A stretch of DNA of 64,000 nucleotides. Source: Flammeovirga yaeyamensis (GTDB lineage Bacteria > Bacteroidota > Bacteroidia > Cytophagales > Flammeovirgaceae). Made by a program: the position numbers and the translations under genes. The notes beneath the pieces are model-generated. The model was not told where the DNA came from. It was given only the letters and a program-made list of their open reading frames with translations, and searched no databases. This document shows positions 27,249-35,222 of this stretch, one piece after another. The DNA lies in contig NZ_CP076132.1 of NCBI RefSeq assembly GCF_018736045.1, positions 3,209,501 through 3,273,500 of the forward strand, in the 5' to 3' direction. Every line of letters begins with the position of its first letter. The first letter of the stretch is position 1.

Positions 27249-28166
27249 TCAATAAAAAACTTCATTATATGCTTGCTTAAATAACTCCCGATATTGCATC
27301 GGAATTTCATTTGTAAAAAAGCTATCAAGATTTATATTATAATAAACAGCCATTAATGAATATGGTTTATTTTTCTTTCTGTTGCACTTAATCTCTTTAC
27401 AAATAATTTTAAAATAATATCGTAAACCTGTATCATCAATTATTCCCATTTGTCTTGTCATAAGGTGAGTTCTTATTTTACTTAAAATAGAATCAATAAC
27501 TTTTTTGCGAGCAATCGTAAGAGGTGTTCTTTTTAAGTCCAATATTTCTATTGATTTTTTCCCTCTATCATTTAATCCAAAAATTTCACCATCAGAATTA
27601 AATGTAAAAGATATTTTAATTTCTTTGCCATCAACTTCTGGATGGAATAAAATAGGTTGTTCAGATAATAATTGTTCTGAATTTGCTAAACAACTTGCTC
27701 GATCAAAATTATTATTTGCATTTAAGGGGGAGTCTGTTTTCACTCTAACATTACCCACAGGAAATTTATTTCCTTTTGCAGACCTACCGTTACATTTTGG
27801 ACAAGCTAACACTAAATTAGACCACTCTGCTCCTAGCCAATAATAACCATTATGATCTTCATCATCAACTCCATCAATATCTTGTGATTTAGCTTTAGGT
27901 CGGTAATGCTCGACTTGTAATGTTGCTACATTTTCTGAAATAGATTCACAATAGTAACATTTAGGCTCATCTTTTTTTATATTAATATGATCTTTATTAA
28001 TTGAATATGCTTTTAATTTTTCAACTACTTCGTCAGCTTTATAATATGTACCTTTAAAAAGATCCCCATCTTTTTTACTTACAGCTTTTGAAATTTTCTC
28101 TATACAATTCTTTGATAATAATTTTGAAGGTGGAAGTAAAAATATTTTCCTTTTCCAATAAATCAT
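27249..28166 (-). CDS. ptuB: HNH endonuclease, PtuB-like (Septu)
   Basis: A 305-residue HNH nuclease. The metal-binding and catalytic region starts with CYYCES near residue 70, then LQVEHYRPKAK with the catalytic His, GYYWLGAEWSNLVLACPKCN with the second CxxC pair, and KGNKFPV. This is the exact layout of the TIGR02646/PtuB family. Septu pairs PtuB with the ATPase PtuA to cleave phage DNA or RNA. It begins 2 nt after the ATPase stop codon, so the two are coupled. It is longer than the shortest PtuB proteins because of a C-terminal helical extension. Assignment to Septu rests on this neighbour; the nuclease family is clear. Confidence 0.82.
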   Translation of the reverse strand: MIYWKRKIFLLPPSKLLSKNCIEKISKAVSKKDGDLFKGTYYKADEVVEKLKAYSINKDHINIKKDEPKCYYCESISENVATLQVEHYRPKAKSQDIDGVDDEDHNGYYWLGAEWSNLVLACPKCNGRSAKGNKFPVGNVRVKTDSPLNANNNFDRASCLANSEQLLSEQPILFHPEVDGKEIKISFTFNSDGEIFGLNDRGKKSIEILDLKRTPLTIARKKVIDSILSKIRTHLMTRQMGIIDDTGLRYYFKIICKEIKCNRKKNKPYSLMAVYYNINLDSFFTNEIPMQYRELFKQAYNEVFY

Positions 28167-28168
28167 AA

Positions 28169-29503
28169 TTAGTCGTTGATTTGTTTATTCAGTTCTTGAA
28201 TTTTTCTTTTTAATACTTTATTGTAGATAGCTTCCTCAAATTCATCTTCAGTTGATATTTCAGAAATATGGGTTTGTGTAGAGGATATATTATCCAGATC
28301 AAATAAAGGTGATGTTAAAATAGAATTAGGAAGAAGTTTATTTATTTCAATTTTATTATCCCATCTATCCAAAGTAATTCCATTTTCTATACTCCTATTA
28401 ACTTTTAGAAAAACACTATTCTCAGGAGCATCAATTAATGGTAATGGACTATGAGTAGATGCAATAAATTGTACATTGGGTAAATATTTTGATAAAATTT
28501 TTGGCAACCTAAATTGCCATTTAGGATGTAAATGTAAATCTAATTCATCAATAATCACGATACCTTCAACATCTTTAGGTTTACTAATTCTATCAATGCC
28601 TAAACGATATAACATATCTCCCACCCAACTTAACAACATTCTATTTCCTGATGCTAATTGATTACTTTTCTTTGGTGTTTTTGGATCATTCTTTTCAATA
28701 AAAATTAAATTTTTATTATCTACTTTTATTTCTAAAATATTATCCATAAGCTCAACAAGAAACTTAGAAATCAATTCAAACTTATCATCCGGATATGAGT
28801 AATTATTTAGATAATTTTGAAAGTCATCTGGATCAGAAATTTTATCAATTGGATCTTTTAATACTTCTTCTTTTAATTGAATATTCACTTTGCTTATATA
28901 GCTATAAATCAAGTCATTATCTTTAAATTTAGATAATATCTCATTTAGATTAATCTTAAAATTATTGTTAACCATATCGCTTATAATAATTTTATAATAA
29001 TCGTTTATTGCTCCTTTTTCTTTACTTAATCTTTCATTATATAAATCTTTTAGATCTTCTTCAATTGGATATAATAAATCAGGTTCTGTTGTAAAAAGGC
29101 TTTTAATGTTAGATTTAAAATTATTACTTGAGACATTATCTATTGGAATTCTGATAGGACCATACGCAGCTAATGGAATTGTAGAATACTTAACTTTATT
29201 ATCTTTATATACCCATCTAACCTTTGTATCTCCATTATTTTTATTTCTATGATTTATTGCTAATTCTATTTTAGTGATTTCCTCTTTTGACCATAATAGT
29301 TTATCGGAATCATTTAAATCCTTTGGACCATTTAATCCTATAGTAATCCCTCTTAGGATAGATGTTTTCCCATAACCATTTTCACCTGTTAAGAAGATCC
29401 AATTGGCATTGGGTGGTAATTCTTTAATATGTAAAGATTTTATACCTTGAAAATTTTCGATATAAAATTCTTTTAATGTAAAAGGTAAATTATGTTTTTC
29501 CAT
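28169..29503 (-). CDS. ptuA: AAA/ABC-type ATPase, PtuA-like (Septu)
   Basis: A 444-residue ATPase of the SMC/ABC-like AAA_21 type. Walker A GENGYGKTS is at about 40-48 and Walker B IVIIDELDLHLHP near 316, followed by FIASTHSPLPL, the switch His typical of the class. The region between is helical and contains a signature-like SGNRMLLSW. In Septu, PtuA senses invasion and controls the HNH nuclease encoded next to it. The gene is 107 bp downstream of hsdS on the same strand, separated by an A/T-rich gap that could hold its own promoter. Other ATPase-HNH pairs, including retron-associated ones, have the same parts; no reverse transcriptase is present here. Confidence 0.82.
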   Translation of the reverse strand: MEKHNLPFTLKEFYIENFQGIKSLHIKELPPNANWIFLTGENGYGKTSILRGITIGLNGPKDLNDSDKLLWSKEEITKIELAINHRNKNNGDTKVRWVYKDNKVKYSTIPLAAYGPIRIPIDNVSSNNFKSNIKSLFTTEPDLLYPIEEDLKDLYNERLSKEKGAINDYYKIIISDMVNNNFKINLNEILSKFKDNDLIYSYISKVNIQLKEEVLKDPIDKISDPDDFQNYLNNYSYPDDKFELISKFLVELMDNILEIKVDNKNLIFIEKNDPKTPKKSNQLASGNRMLLSWVGDMLYRLGIDRISKPKDVEGIVIIDELDLHLHPKWQFRLPKILSKYLPNVQFIASTHSPLPLIDAPENSVFLKVNRSIENGITLDRWDNKIEINKLLPNSILTSPLFDLDNISSTQTHISEISTEDEFEEAIYNKVLKRKIQELNKQIND

Positions 29504-29610
29504 AAGTTTTTTCTACTAATTTTTTATTCAAATATAAATATTATAGTACAGAAACAACTATTTGTCTTAGTAAAACTCTGTAAATATGAGATAATAATAT
29601 GATTAGAAAA

Positions 29611-31317
29611 TTACCCATTAATCACACTCTTCATCCAATCCAACTCTACACCTTCTTTTTCTGATAAGGATGTTTCTAGTTGGTCACATAATACCTTTAA
29701 ATTATTGACAATTTTTACAATCTTAATAATTTCTTCTACTGGAGGTAATGGGAATTTCAGTTCATATAGAATGCCTAAATTAATATTTTTTTGAGCTGTA
29801 GATGGGGCATATTTTTCTAAGTCAGATTTAGTTACTGTTATAAAAAATTCTACATATTTCGATATAAATTCACTATCCAAAGTTGTAAAACCTACAACAC
29901 TATCTGGAAAGCATGCCTCATAACCAAGAAAACCTGTTTCTGCAATATTTGCTGCTATAGTTATGCAAAGAGTCCCCTTATCCCACATTTTACTTTGGGC
30001 TAATCCAAAATCATTGTACATGGATTTATGTTGACTTATAATTCCATCTGTTTTCTTTGCACTTGATACATCACCTGTCTGTACTAAGGGATAAATTCCA
30101 TTTTCAAATAATCTTGTATCGTTCCTTGGCCTATGTTTTGATTTACCTCTCTGAAATAGCCCAACTTCCTGCATCCTACACCAACTCCACCCTTCAGGCA
30201 ACTCATAAGGAATTTCCTCTTCAGTAATTTCAGGGAGGACTTTTTCTTTCTTGACCTTCTTCTCCTTTATGAGTTGTGCTTTTTCTTCTTGGATACGTTT
30301 TAGCAATTCGGAAGCGGGTTCAACATTGGGGTTTTGTTTACGCCAATGATGGGTAAGCTTTCCTTGAACGGCTAATTGTAAGATGGCTTCTCTTAGCTTC
30401 TTTACATTGGGTTGGGTAGTAAAGAAGGTTTGGAAGTGAGGTTTTAAGAACGTCCAAGCATTTTCTGTATCAGAAGAGGTTAATTGCTGTAATGAGGATG
30501 TGGCAAAGTCTTCTTTTAATTGAATTCGCTTTTTTGTCTGCTCTTCTAATTGCTCTATTTCTGCAAAGAGTTGATTGACGATTTGGACGATGGCTTTTTG
30601 TTCTTTTAAAGGAGGTATTGCTATGACACAATTTCTTAATTTTGTAAGTGAAATAAAAGACTGTACTGCTCCATCAGAATTACTTTTCAAATGAGGTGTT
30701 TTAAAATTCAAATAATGCAGAATATAATATGGACAATACTCAAATCCAGTATAATATTTAATTAAAGCAACATTTTTTATACTAAAATCAAGGTCTATAT
30801 CCACTATTACTGGATTGCCAATTGAACCAATCATAGCAAAAAGAATATCGTTCAAATCTACTTTTGATCTTTTAGAAATTTCTAAATGATCTTCTTCTGA
30901 TATGTACTTTACATTATCAAGATTTAATTTTTTTGTATATAAGTTTTTACTAGTTACCAAAGGATATCCTTTCTCAACATACTTAGGTGTTGCATGGGTA
31001 CCATCTCTTACATCAAGATAATTTTGCATCCTAGTCCAAACCCACGAACTTGGAATATCAAAATGTATTTCATCCTTCTCAATCTCAGGTAAAGCCTTCT
31101 CCTTCTTAATCTTCTTCTCCTTTATCAATTGAGCCTTTTCCTCTTGAATACGTTTCAGTAATTCAGAAGCAGGTTCAACATTAGGATTTTCCTCTCTCCA
31201 TTTTTCTGTCAACTTCCCTTCCACTGCCAATTGAAGAATTAAGCCTTTTAATTCCTCAGCATTTTTAGGATGGATACTTAACTCCTTGAAGTATTCTATA
31301 ATATGCGAATGTGTCAT
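29611..31317 (-). CDS. hsdS: Type I restriction-modification specificity subunit HsdS
   Basis: A 568-residue specificity subunit with two target-recognition domains, each followed by a coiled spacer. The first half has WTRMQNYLDVRDGTHATP and ends IPPLKEQKAIV. The second has WCRMQEVGLFQRGKSKHRP and ends PLPPVEEI. Each TRD is preceded by a nearly identical 60-residue segment (ILQLAVEGKLT, NPNVEPASELLKRIQEEKA) at about 24-85 and 313-372. The protein binds a split DNA sequence and links HsdM and HsdR. The gene lies 2 nt after hsdM. The internal repeats could permit recombination that swaps TRDs. The recognition sequence cannot be read from this. Confidence 0.93.
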   Translation of the reverse strand: MTHSHIIEYFKELSIHPKNAEELKGLILQLAVEGKLTEKWREENPNVEPASELLKRIQEEKAQLIKEKKIKKEKALPEIEKDEIHFDIPSSWVWTRMQNYLDVRDGTHATPKYVEKGYPLVTSKNLYTKKLNLDNVKYISEEDHLEISKRSKVDLNDILFAMIGSIGNPVIVDIDLDFSIKNVALIKYYTGFEYCPYYILHYLNFKTPHLKSNSDGAVQSFISLTKLRNCVIAIPPLKEQKAIVQIVNQLFAEIEQLEEQTKKRIQLKEDFATSSLQQLTSSDTENAWTFLKPHFQTFFTTQPNVKKLREAILQLAVQGKLTHHWRKQNPNVEPASELLKRIQEEKAQLIKEKKVKKEKVLPEITEEEIPYELPEGWSWCRMQEVGLFQRGKSKHRPRNDTRLFENGIYPLVQTGDVSSAKKTDGIISQHKSMYNDFGLAQSKMWDKGTLCITIAANIAETGFLGYEACFPDSVVGFTTLDSEFISKYVEFFITVTKSDLEKYAPSTAQKNINLGILYELKFPLPPVEEIIKIVKIVNNLKVLCDQLETSLSEKEGVELDWMKSVING

Positions 31318-31319
31318 GC

Positions 31320-32750
31320 TTAGTGTAAGGCTTCCGTTAATACTTTTACAATCTCCTCTTGGATACTACTTATGTTTTGCTCACAAGCTCTAAACTCTTC
31401 CAATAGTTCCTCTGGACTTGCCAAACTGTCTTCCGCTTGATGTGGATTTTTGATATCCAAATTGTAGTTTCTCTTCTTGATTTCTTCCGCAGACACTTTC
31501 CATGCATATTGGTTTTCCTCACGGTTATTCCACCATGCTTTTTCTAAATCAAACTCCTTGATGTTGATCGGCTTTGACTTATTATAGTTCTTTACCCCTT
31601 CAGGATAAGGATGCTCAAAGTACCATACCTCTTCTGTAGGTGTTCCTTTCTCAAAGAACAATACATTGGTTTTAATACCCGTATAAGGATTAAATACACC
31701 ATTCGGTAAACGAACGATGGTATGTAAATTACATTTCTCCATCAGTTCCTCTTTGATACGCGTTTTTACCCCTTCACCAAACAAAGTACCATCAGGTAAT
31801 ACCACTGCACAACGTCCTTTATCTTTTAATAGCTTAATGATTAAAGCTAAGAATAAATCAGCCGTTTCTTTTGTGCGAAATTTTTGAGGAAAGTTAGTTT
31901 CCGTTCCGTCTTCTTCCACTCCGCCAAAAGGAGGATTGGTAAGGATGATATCTACTTTATCTTTACCACTCCAATCTGCATAAGGCTTCGTCAGAAGGTT
32001 ATCTCTTCTTACCGCAGGAAGATCAAAACCATGCAACATCAAATTGGTAGTACACAACAATGTCGGCAAAGGCTTCTTCTCAATACCACGAATTGCCGAT
32101 TGCATAATTTGTGTATCCTCAGAAGTCTTCACTTGTTGGTTGACATGATCAATAGTACAAGTCAAGAAACCACCCGTACCACATGCAGGGTCCATTACAC
32201 TTTCACCCAACTGAGGGTTTAAGATATCCACCATAAACTGCGTTACAGCACGAGGTGTATAATACTCTCCCGAAGAACCTGCCGATTGCAATTCCTTCAA
32301 GATCGTTTCATAGATATCATTAAACATATGACGCTCTTCATTGCTATTAAAGTCGATCGTATTGATCTCATTAATCACCTGACGGAAGAGTGTTCCGTTT
32401 TTCATATAATTATAGGTATCGTCAAATACAGAACGAATAATTCTCGCCTGAGGGCTTTCCGTTATATCTAACTCCTTTAATGTCGGGAACAATGTATTAT
32501 TGACAAACTCCATTAAATTATCACCTGTCAACCCTTCTTCATCTGCCGCCCAAGTCTGCCACTTCAACTCCTCAGGAATCGGACTCTCATAATCGTCTAT
32601 GGTAATCTCCCATTCCTCTTCTTTATCAGCAAAAATCTTCATAAATAGCATCCACACCATCTGTGAGATACGTTGTGCATCTCCGTCTACACCAGTGTCT
32701 TTTCGCATGATGTCACGAATGCTTTTAATATTTGATGTTATTTGGCTCAT
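31320..32750 (-). CDS. hsdM: Type I DNA adenine methyltransferase subunit HsdM
   Basis: A 476-residue N6-adenine methyltransferase. The N-terminal HsdM domain (about 1-130, MSQITSNIKSIRDIMRKD) is followed by the AdoMet motif DPACGTGGF near 183 and the catalytic NPPF motif in ILTNPPFGG near 275. Two HsdM with one HsdS form the modification enzyme that protects host DNA; with HsdR they form the restriction complex. Length and motifs are complete. Codon usage in this gene and in the following hsdS start looks more GC-rich than the four accessory genes upstream, hinting that those were inserted into an older operon. Confidence 0.95.
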   Translation of the reverse strand: MSQITSNIKSIRDIMRKDTGVDGDAQRISQMVWMLFMKIFADKEEEWEITIDDYESPIPEELKWQTWAADEEGLTGDNLMEFVNNTLFPTLKELDITESPQARIIRSVFDDTYNYMKNGTLFRQVINEINTIDFNSNEERHMFNDIYETILKELQSAGSSGEYYTPRAVTQFMVDILNPQLGESVMDPACGTGGFLTCTIDHVNQQVKTSEDTQIMQSAIRGIEKKPLPTLLCTTNLMLHGFDLPAVRRDNLLTKPYADWSGKDKVDIILTNPPFGGVEEDGTETNFPQKFRTKETADLFLALIIKLLKDKGRCAVVLPDGTLFGEGVKTRIKEELMEKCNLHTIVRLPNGVFNPYTGIKTNVLFFEKGTPTEEVWYFEHPYPEGVKNYNKSKPINIKEFDLEKAWWNNREENQYAWKVSAEEIKKRNYNLDIKNPHQAEDSLASPEELLEEFRACEQNISSIQEEIVKVLTEALH

Positions 32751-32771
32751 TGTTGTTTTCTTAATTTTAAA

Positions 32772-33473
32772 TTAGAAAGGTAAATTTCCTTCTTCTGAAG
32801 GTTCTGAAAAATTCATGAATTGTTTACTTTCTATTTCTATACTCAACGATAAAATAAAATTAGATACTTTCTCTAAAAACTCAATAGGTAATTCAGACGA
32901 TTCAATAAAGAAACCATTAATAGTATCATCATATTCAATACCAGTTTCAAGTGCATTTTTCATATTATTATAATCTCTATTGTTTCTAATTTGAGATTTA
33001 TTATGTGCTATACCATTTCTTAGTAAACGATATACATTAAATGTCTCAAACTCCTGTAGTAAATCTCCGACATCTGAAGTTATTTCGAAAAAAGACTTAA
33101 ATTTTAATATATCAGTTCTACCATTTAGATTTAGCATTGATAAAGGTGATGAAGTTTGATTTTCAATTTCTAAACATAGCTCTTTTAGTGTATTTTCAAA
33201 AAGAGCATAAATCAAGATTATACTCGAATGAAAGAAGTGGCAATTCAAAATTCTCACTTTTTTTTCATACAATTCCTGAAGTTCACTTTCTTTATCAGGG
33301 TCCTCTTCAATTTGTTGAAGTAATCTTTCTCGATTACTGGAAGAAAAATCATGAGTGGTTACTGTACATAATTCTATATGTTCAATTAAGTATTCTTTTT
33401 CTTTTAGATGATTATCTTTAAAAGTAGATAAATCGATAGTCATCTCATTTAGATTACTGTAATTTGTTAACAT
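32772..33473 (-). CDS. HEPN-like ribonuclease/accessory protein (MAE_28990/MAE_18760-like)
   Basis: A 233-residue all-helical protein. The motif RLLRNGIAHN near residues 155-164 fits the HEPN signature R-N-x3-H that forms the RNase active site. A long helix with SSIILIYALFENTLKELC precedes it, as in the MAE_28990/MAE_18760 HEPN families found beside restriction genes. HEPN proteins often cut RNA as a suicide response. The gene is 21 nt upstream of hsdM in the same operon, so it may act as a back-up to restriction. Whether it is active or needs a partner is unknown. Confidence 0.65.
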   Translation of the reverse strand: MLTNYSNLNEMTIDLSTFKDNHLKEKEYLIEHIELCTVTTHDFSSSNRERLLQQIEEDPDKESELQELYEKKVRILNCHFFHSSIILIYALFENTLKELCLEIENQTSSPLSMLNLNGRTDILKFKSFFEITSDVGDLLQEFETFNVYRLLRNGIAHNKSQIRNNRDYNNMKNALETGIEYDDTINGFFIESSELPIEFLEKVSNFILSLSIEIESKQFMNFSEPSEEGNLPF

Positions 33474-33495
33474 AATAATTGTCGTTTAAATAAAT

Positions 33496-34380
33496 CTAGA
33501 TAGACTCTTCTTCAATCTGTTTTAAGGATTTTCCTATACTATTTTTCCAACTCTCAGGTCCACTCCTAGCTGTTCCTGCAATTATAGCTGCCGCGTAGGA
33601 AGATGAACTCATTAAAACATTTTTTTTAAGGATAAAGCATTTATTAGTTACTTCCACGATATTTTCATCATTAGTTAAGTCTTCTCTTTTTTCTAGTAAT
33701 TTCTTTTGGTTCTCCCTAAAATTATCGGATGTTTCTTTTACCATTTGAGAATCTTTTAATAAGACGAAGCCTTCATTACTTCTTTTACCTTTTGCAGTTA
33801 GCCCTTTGATTTTGAAATAGAATATTTCTTCCTCTTCAGTTTCCAATTTCTTTTCTTCTTTGTTAGAAGATGTAGCATCTAGCTTTTCTAATAATGGATG
33901 GCCTAATGTTCCCATCACCATTTTAATATTATGTAGATATTCTTCCATTGCAGACCTCTCAGACCGGGGTAGAGAAGACTGTGGAGGTGTATTACTATTT
34001 TCAAGGTCATAACGATCAGCATCAAGAGCTAAAGCAGTTATTCTAGATTCTAGGTACTTAATATGAGCTTTGGTTAAGTTCTCATCTTTACTTGTAAAGA
34101 ACACTACCTCACTCCAAAAATCTTTATTCCTAAAATGTTCCACCAATCGATCATATACGTTTTCTGACTCTCCTATATATACATTATTTCTACCATCTGT
34201 AGCATGTTGCTCTAAAAGAAAATAAACTCCTGGTCTTTGTGCTTCTTCCCATGCCTTCAACTCAGAAAATTTACTCCTTGGACATGCTACCGCTTGACCT
34301 GACCAATTGACAATTTCTACATGTCTCAATCCACTTGCAGAAGCATCTGATAAATATATTTTTATTGTTTTTCCGAACAT
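33496..34380 (-). CDS. GIY-YIG nuclease family protein with DUF4357-like C-terminus
   Basis: A 294-residue protein. The GIY-YIG nuclease domain covers about 45-130: GVYFLLEQ (GIY motif), NVYIGESENVYDRLVEH (YIG motif with the conserved Arg) and IKYLESRI with the catalytic Glu. Key residues are therefore all present. The C-terminal part (FYFKIKGLTAKGKRSNEGFV, then SSSYAAAIIAGTARSGPESW) matches DUF4357, a small domain often joined to GIY-YIG nucleases in restriction loci. It lies 22 nt upstream of the HEPN gene and 3 nt downstream of the deiminase gene. It probably cuts DNA; its role relative to HsdR is not known. Confidence 0.85.
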   Translation of the reverse strand: MFGKTIKIYLSDASASGLRHVEIVNWSGQAVACPRSKFSELKAWEEAQRPGVYFLLEQHATDGRNNVYIGESENVYDRLVEHFRNKDFWSEVVFFTSKDENLTKAHIKYLESRITALALDADRYDLENSNTPPQSSLPRSERSAMEEYLHNIKMVMGTLGHPLLEKLDATSSNKEEKKLETEEEEIFYFKIKGLTAKGKRSNEGFVLLKDSQMVKETSDNFRENQKKLLEKREDLTNDENIVEVTNKCFILKKNVLMSSSSYAAAIIAGTARSGPESWKNSIGKSLKQIEEESI

Positions 34381-34383
34381 AAT

Positions 34384-35220
34384 TTAGTTTGCTTTAATAG
34401 TCCATGTAATACAGTTCAAGGCTCCTCCATTTTTGACGATACTCTTCATAGAAACAAGAAACATTTTAGATGCATATGCTGGGTAAAGCTGTTGCAGTTG
34501 TTCTAATGCTTGAATATCTTCTACAATTTCAAACTTAGGTATAAGGATTATATCTTTCATTAAAAGAAAGTTAATATATGCCCAATTACGATTTTTATTT
34601 TCTTGTTCTGAAAATTTTAATTTTTCAATATGAAGACCTGCTTTATCTAACGGTTGATATATTTCTTTTTCCTCATCATAAATATGATTCAAAAGTATTG
34701 TCTCCTCATTAATAAAACGAAGCATACCATCAGAATGTCCATAGGGTTCTAATTTATCCCAAGGGATTAATACTACATTATCAACCTCAAAAATCTCATG
34801 CAAACTCTTTAATAGCGTTTTTTTTGAGTAATGATGTCTATTCTCATAAACTAACTTATCTGTAAGAATTATAGTATTCCTAGATTTAACAACATTACCT
34901 CCATCTAATATGACATCTGATTTTATCGTTTTTAAACCCAACGCATCACATACTAAATCAGGATAAGTTTTCAGGTTTCTATACCCTTTCTGATTCCCTT
35001 GTAAATAATCAGGATCATATCTAAATTCAATAAACTTATCCTTACTAATTTGTATAGGCATATAATCTCTAGCCCAAATATCATTTGTTTTAGGCAAAAA
35101 ATTAATTGGTATATTACTATGTTCAAGAATAGCTTTTATTTCTTGAAAATCGTCTTGGTATTTTTCATCATTTATTAGTTGAGAAAAATAAACTTTGGTC
35201 GTTTCAAAATCAGAGATCAT
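34384..35220 (-). CDS. Agmatine/peptidyl-arginine deiminase family protein
   Basis: A 278-residue protein of the guanidine-modifying fold. It keeps the family's catalytic set: DIWARDYMP at about 47-55, YGHSDGML near 162 with the catalytic His and Asp, and the nucleophilic Cys in GGALNCITW near 271. Housekeeping agmatine deiminases are about 340-370 residues, so this is a compact version. It would convert agmatine, arginine residues or another guanidine compound to the citrulline-type product and ammonia. The gene is packed 2 nt after the sacsin-like ATPase gene inside a type I restriction operon, so a metabolic role looks unlikely. Substrate in this setting is unknown. Confidence 0.85.
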   Translation of the reverse strand: MISDFETTKVYFSQLINDEKYQDDFQEIKAILEHSNIPINFLPKTNDIWARDYMPIQISKDKFIEFRYDPDYLQGNQKGYRNLKTYPDLVCDALGLKTIKSDVILDGGNVVKSRNTIILTDKLVYENRHHYSKKTLLKSLHEIFEVDNVVLIPWDKLEPYGHSDGMLRFINEETILLNHIYDEEKEIYQPLDKAGLHIEKLKFSEQENKNRNWAYINFLLMKDIILIPKFEIVEDIQALEQLQQLYPAYASKMFLVSMKSIVKNGGALNCITWTIKAN

Positions 35221-35222
35221 AC

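Noticed and set aside
27249-29503. Retron with ATPase and HNH effectors
   Set aside because: No reverse transcriptase or msr/msd-like RNA is seen near the pair.
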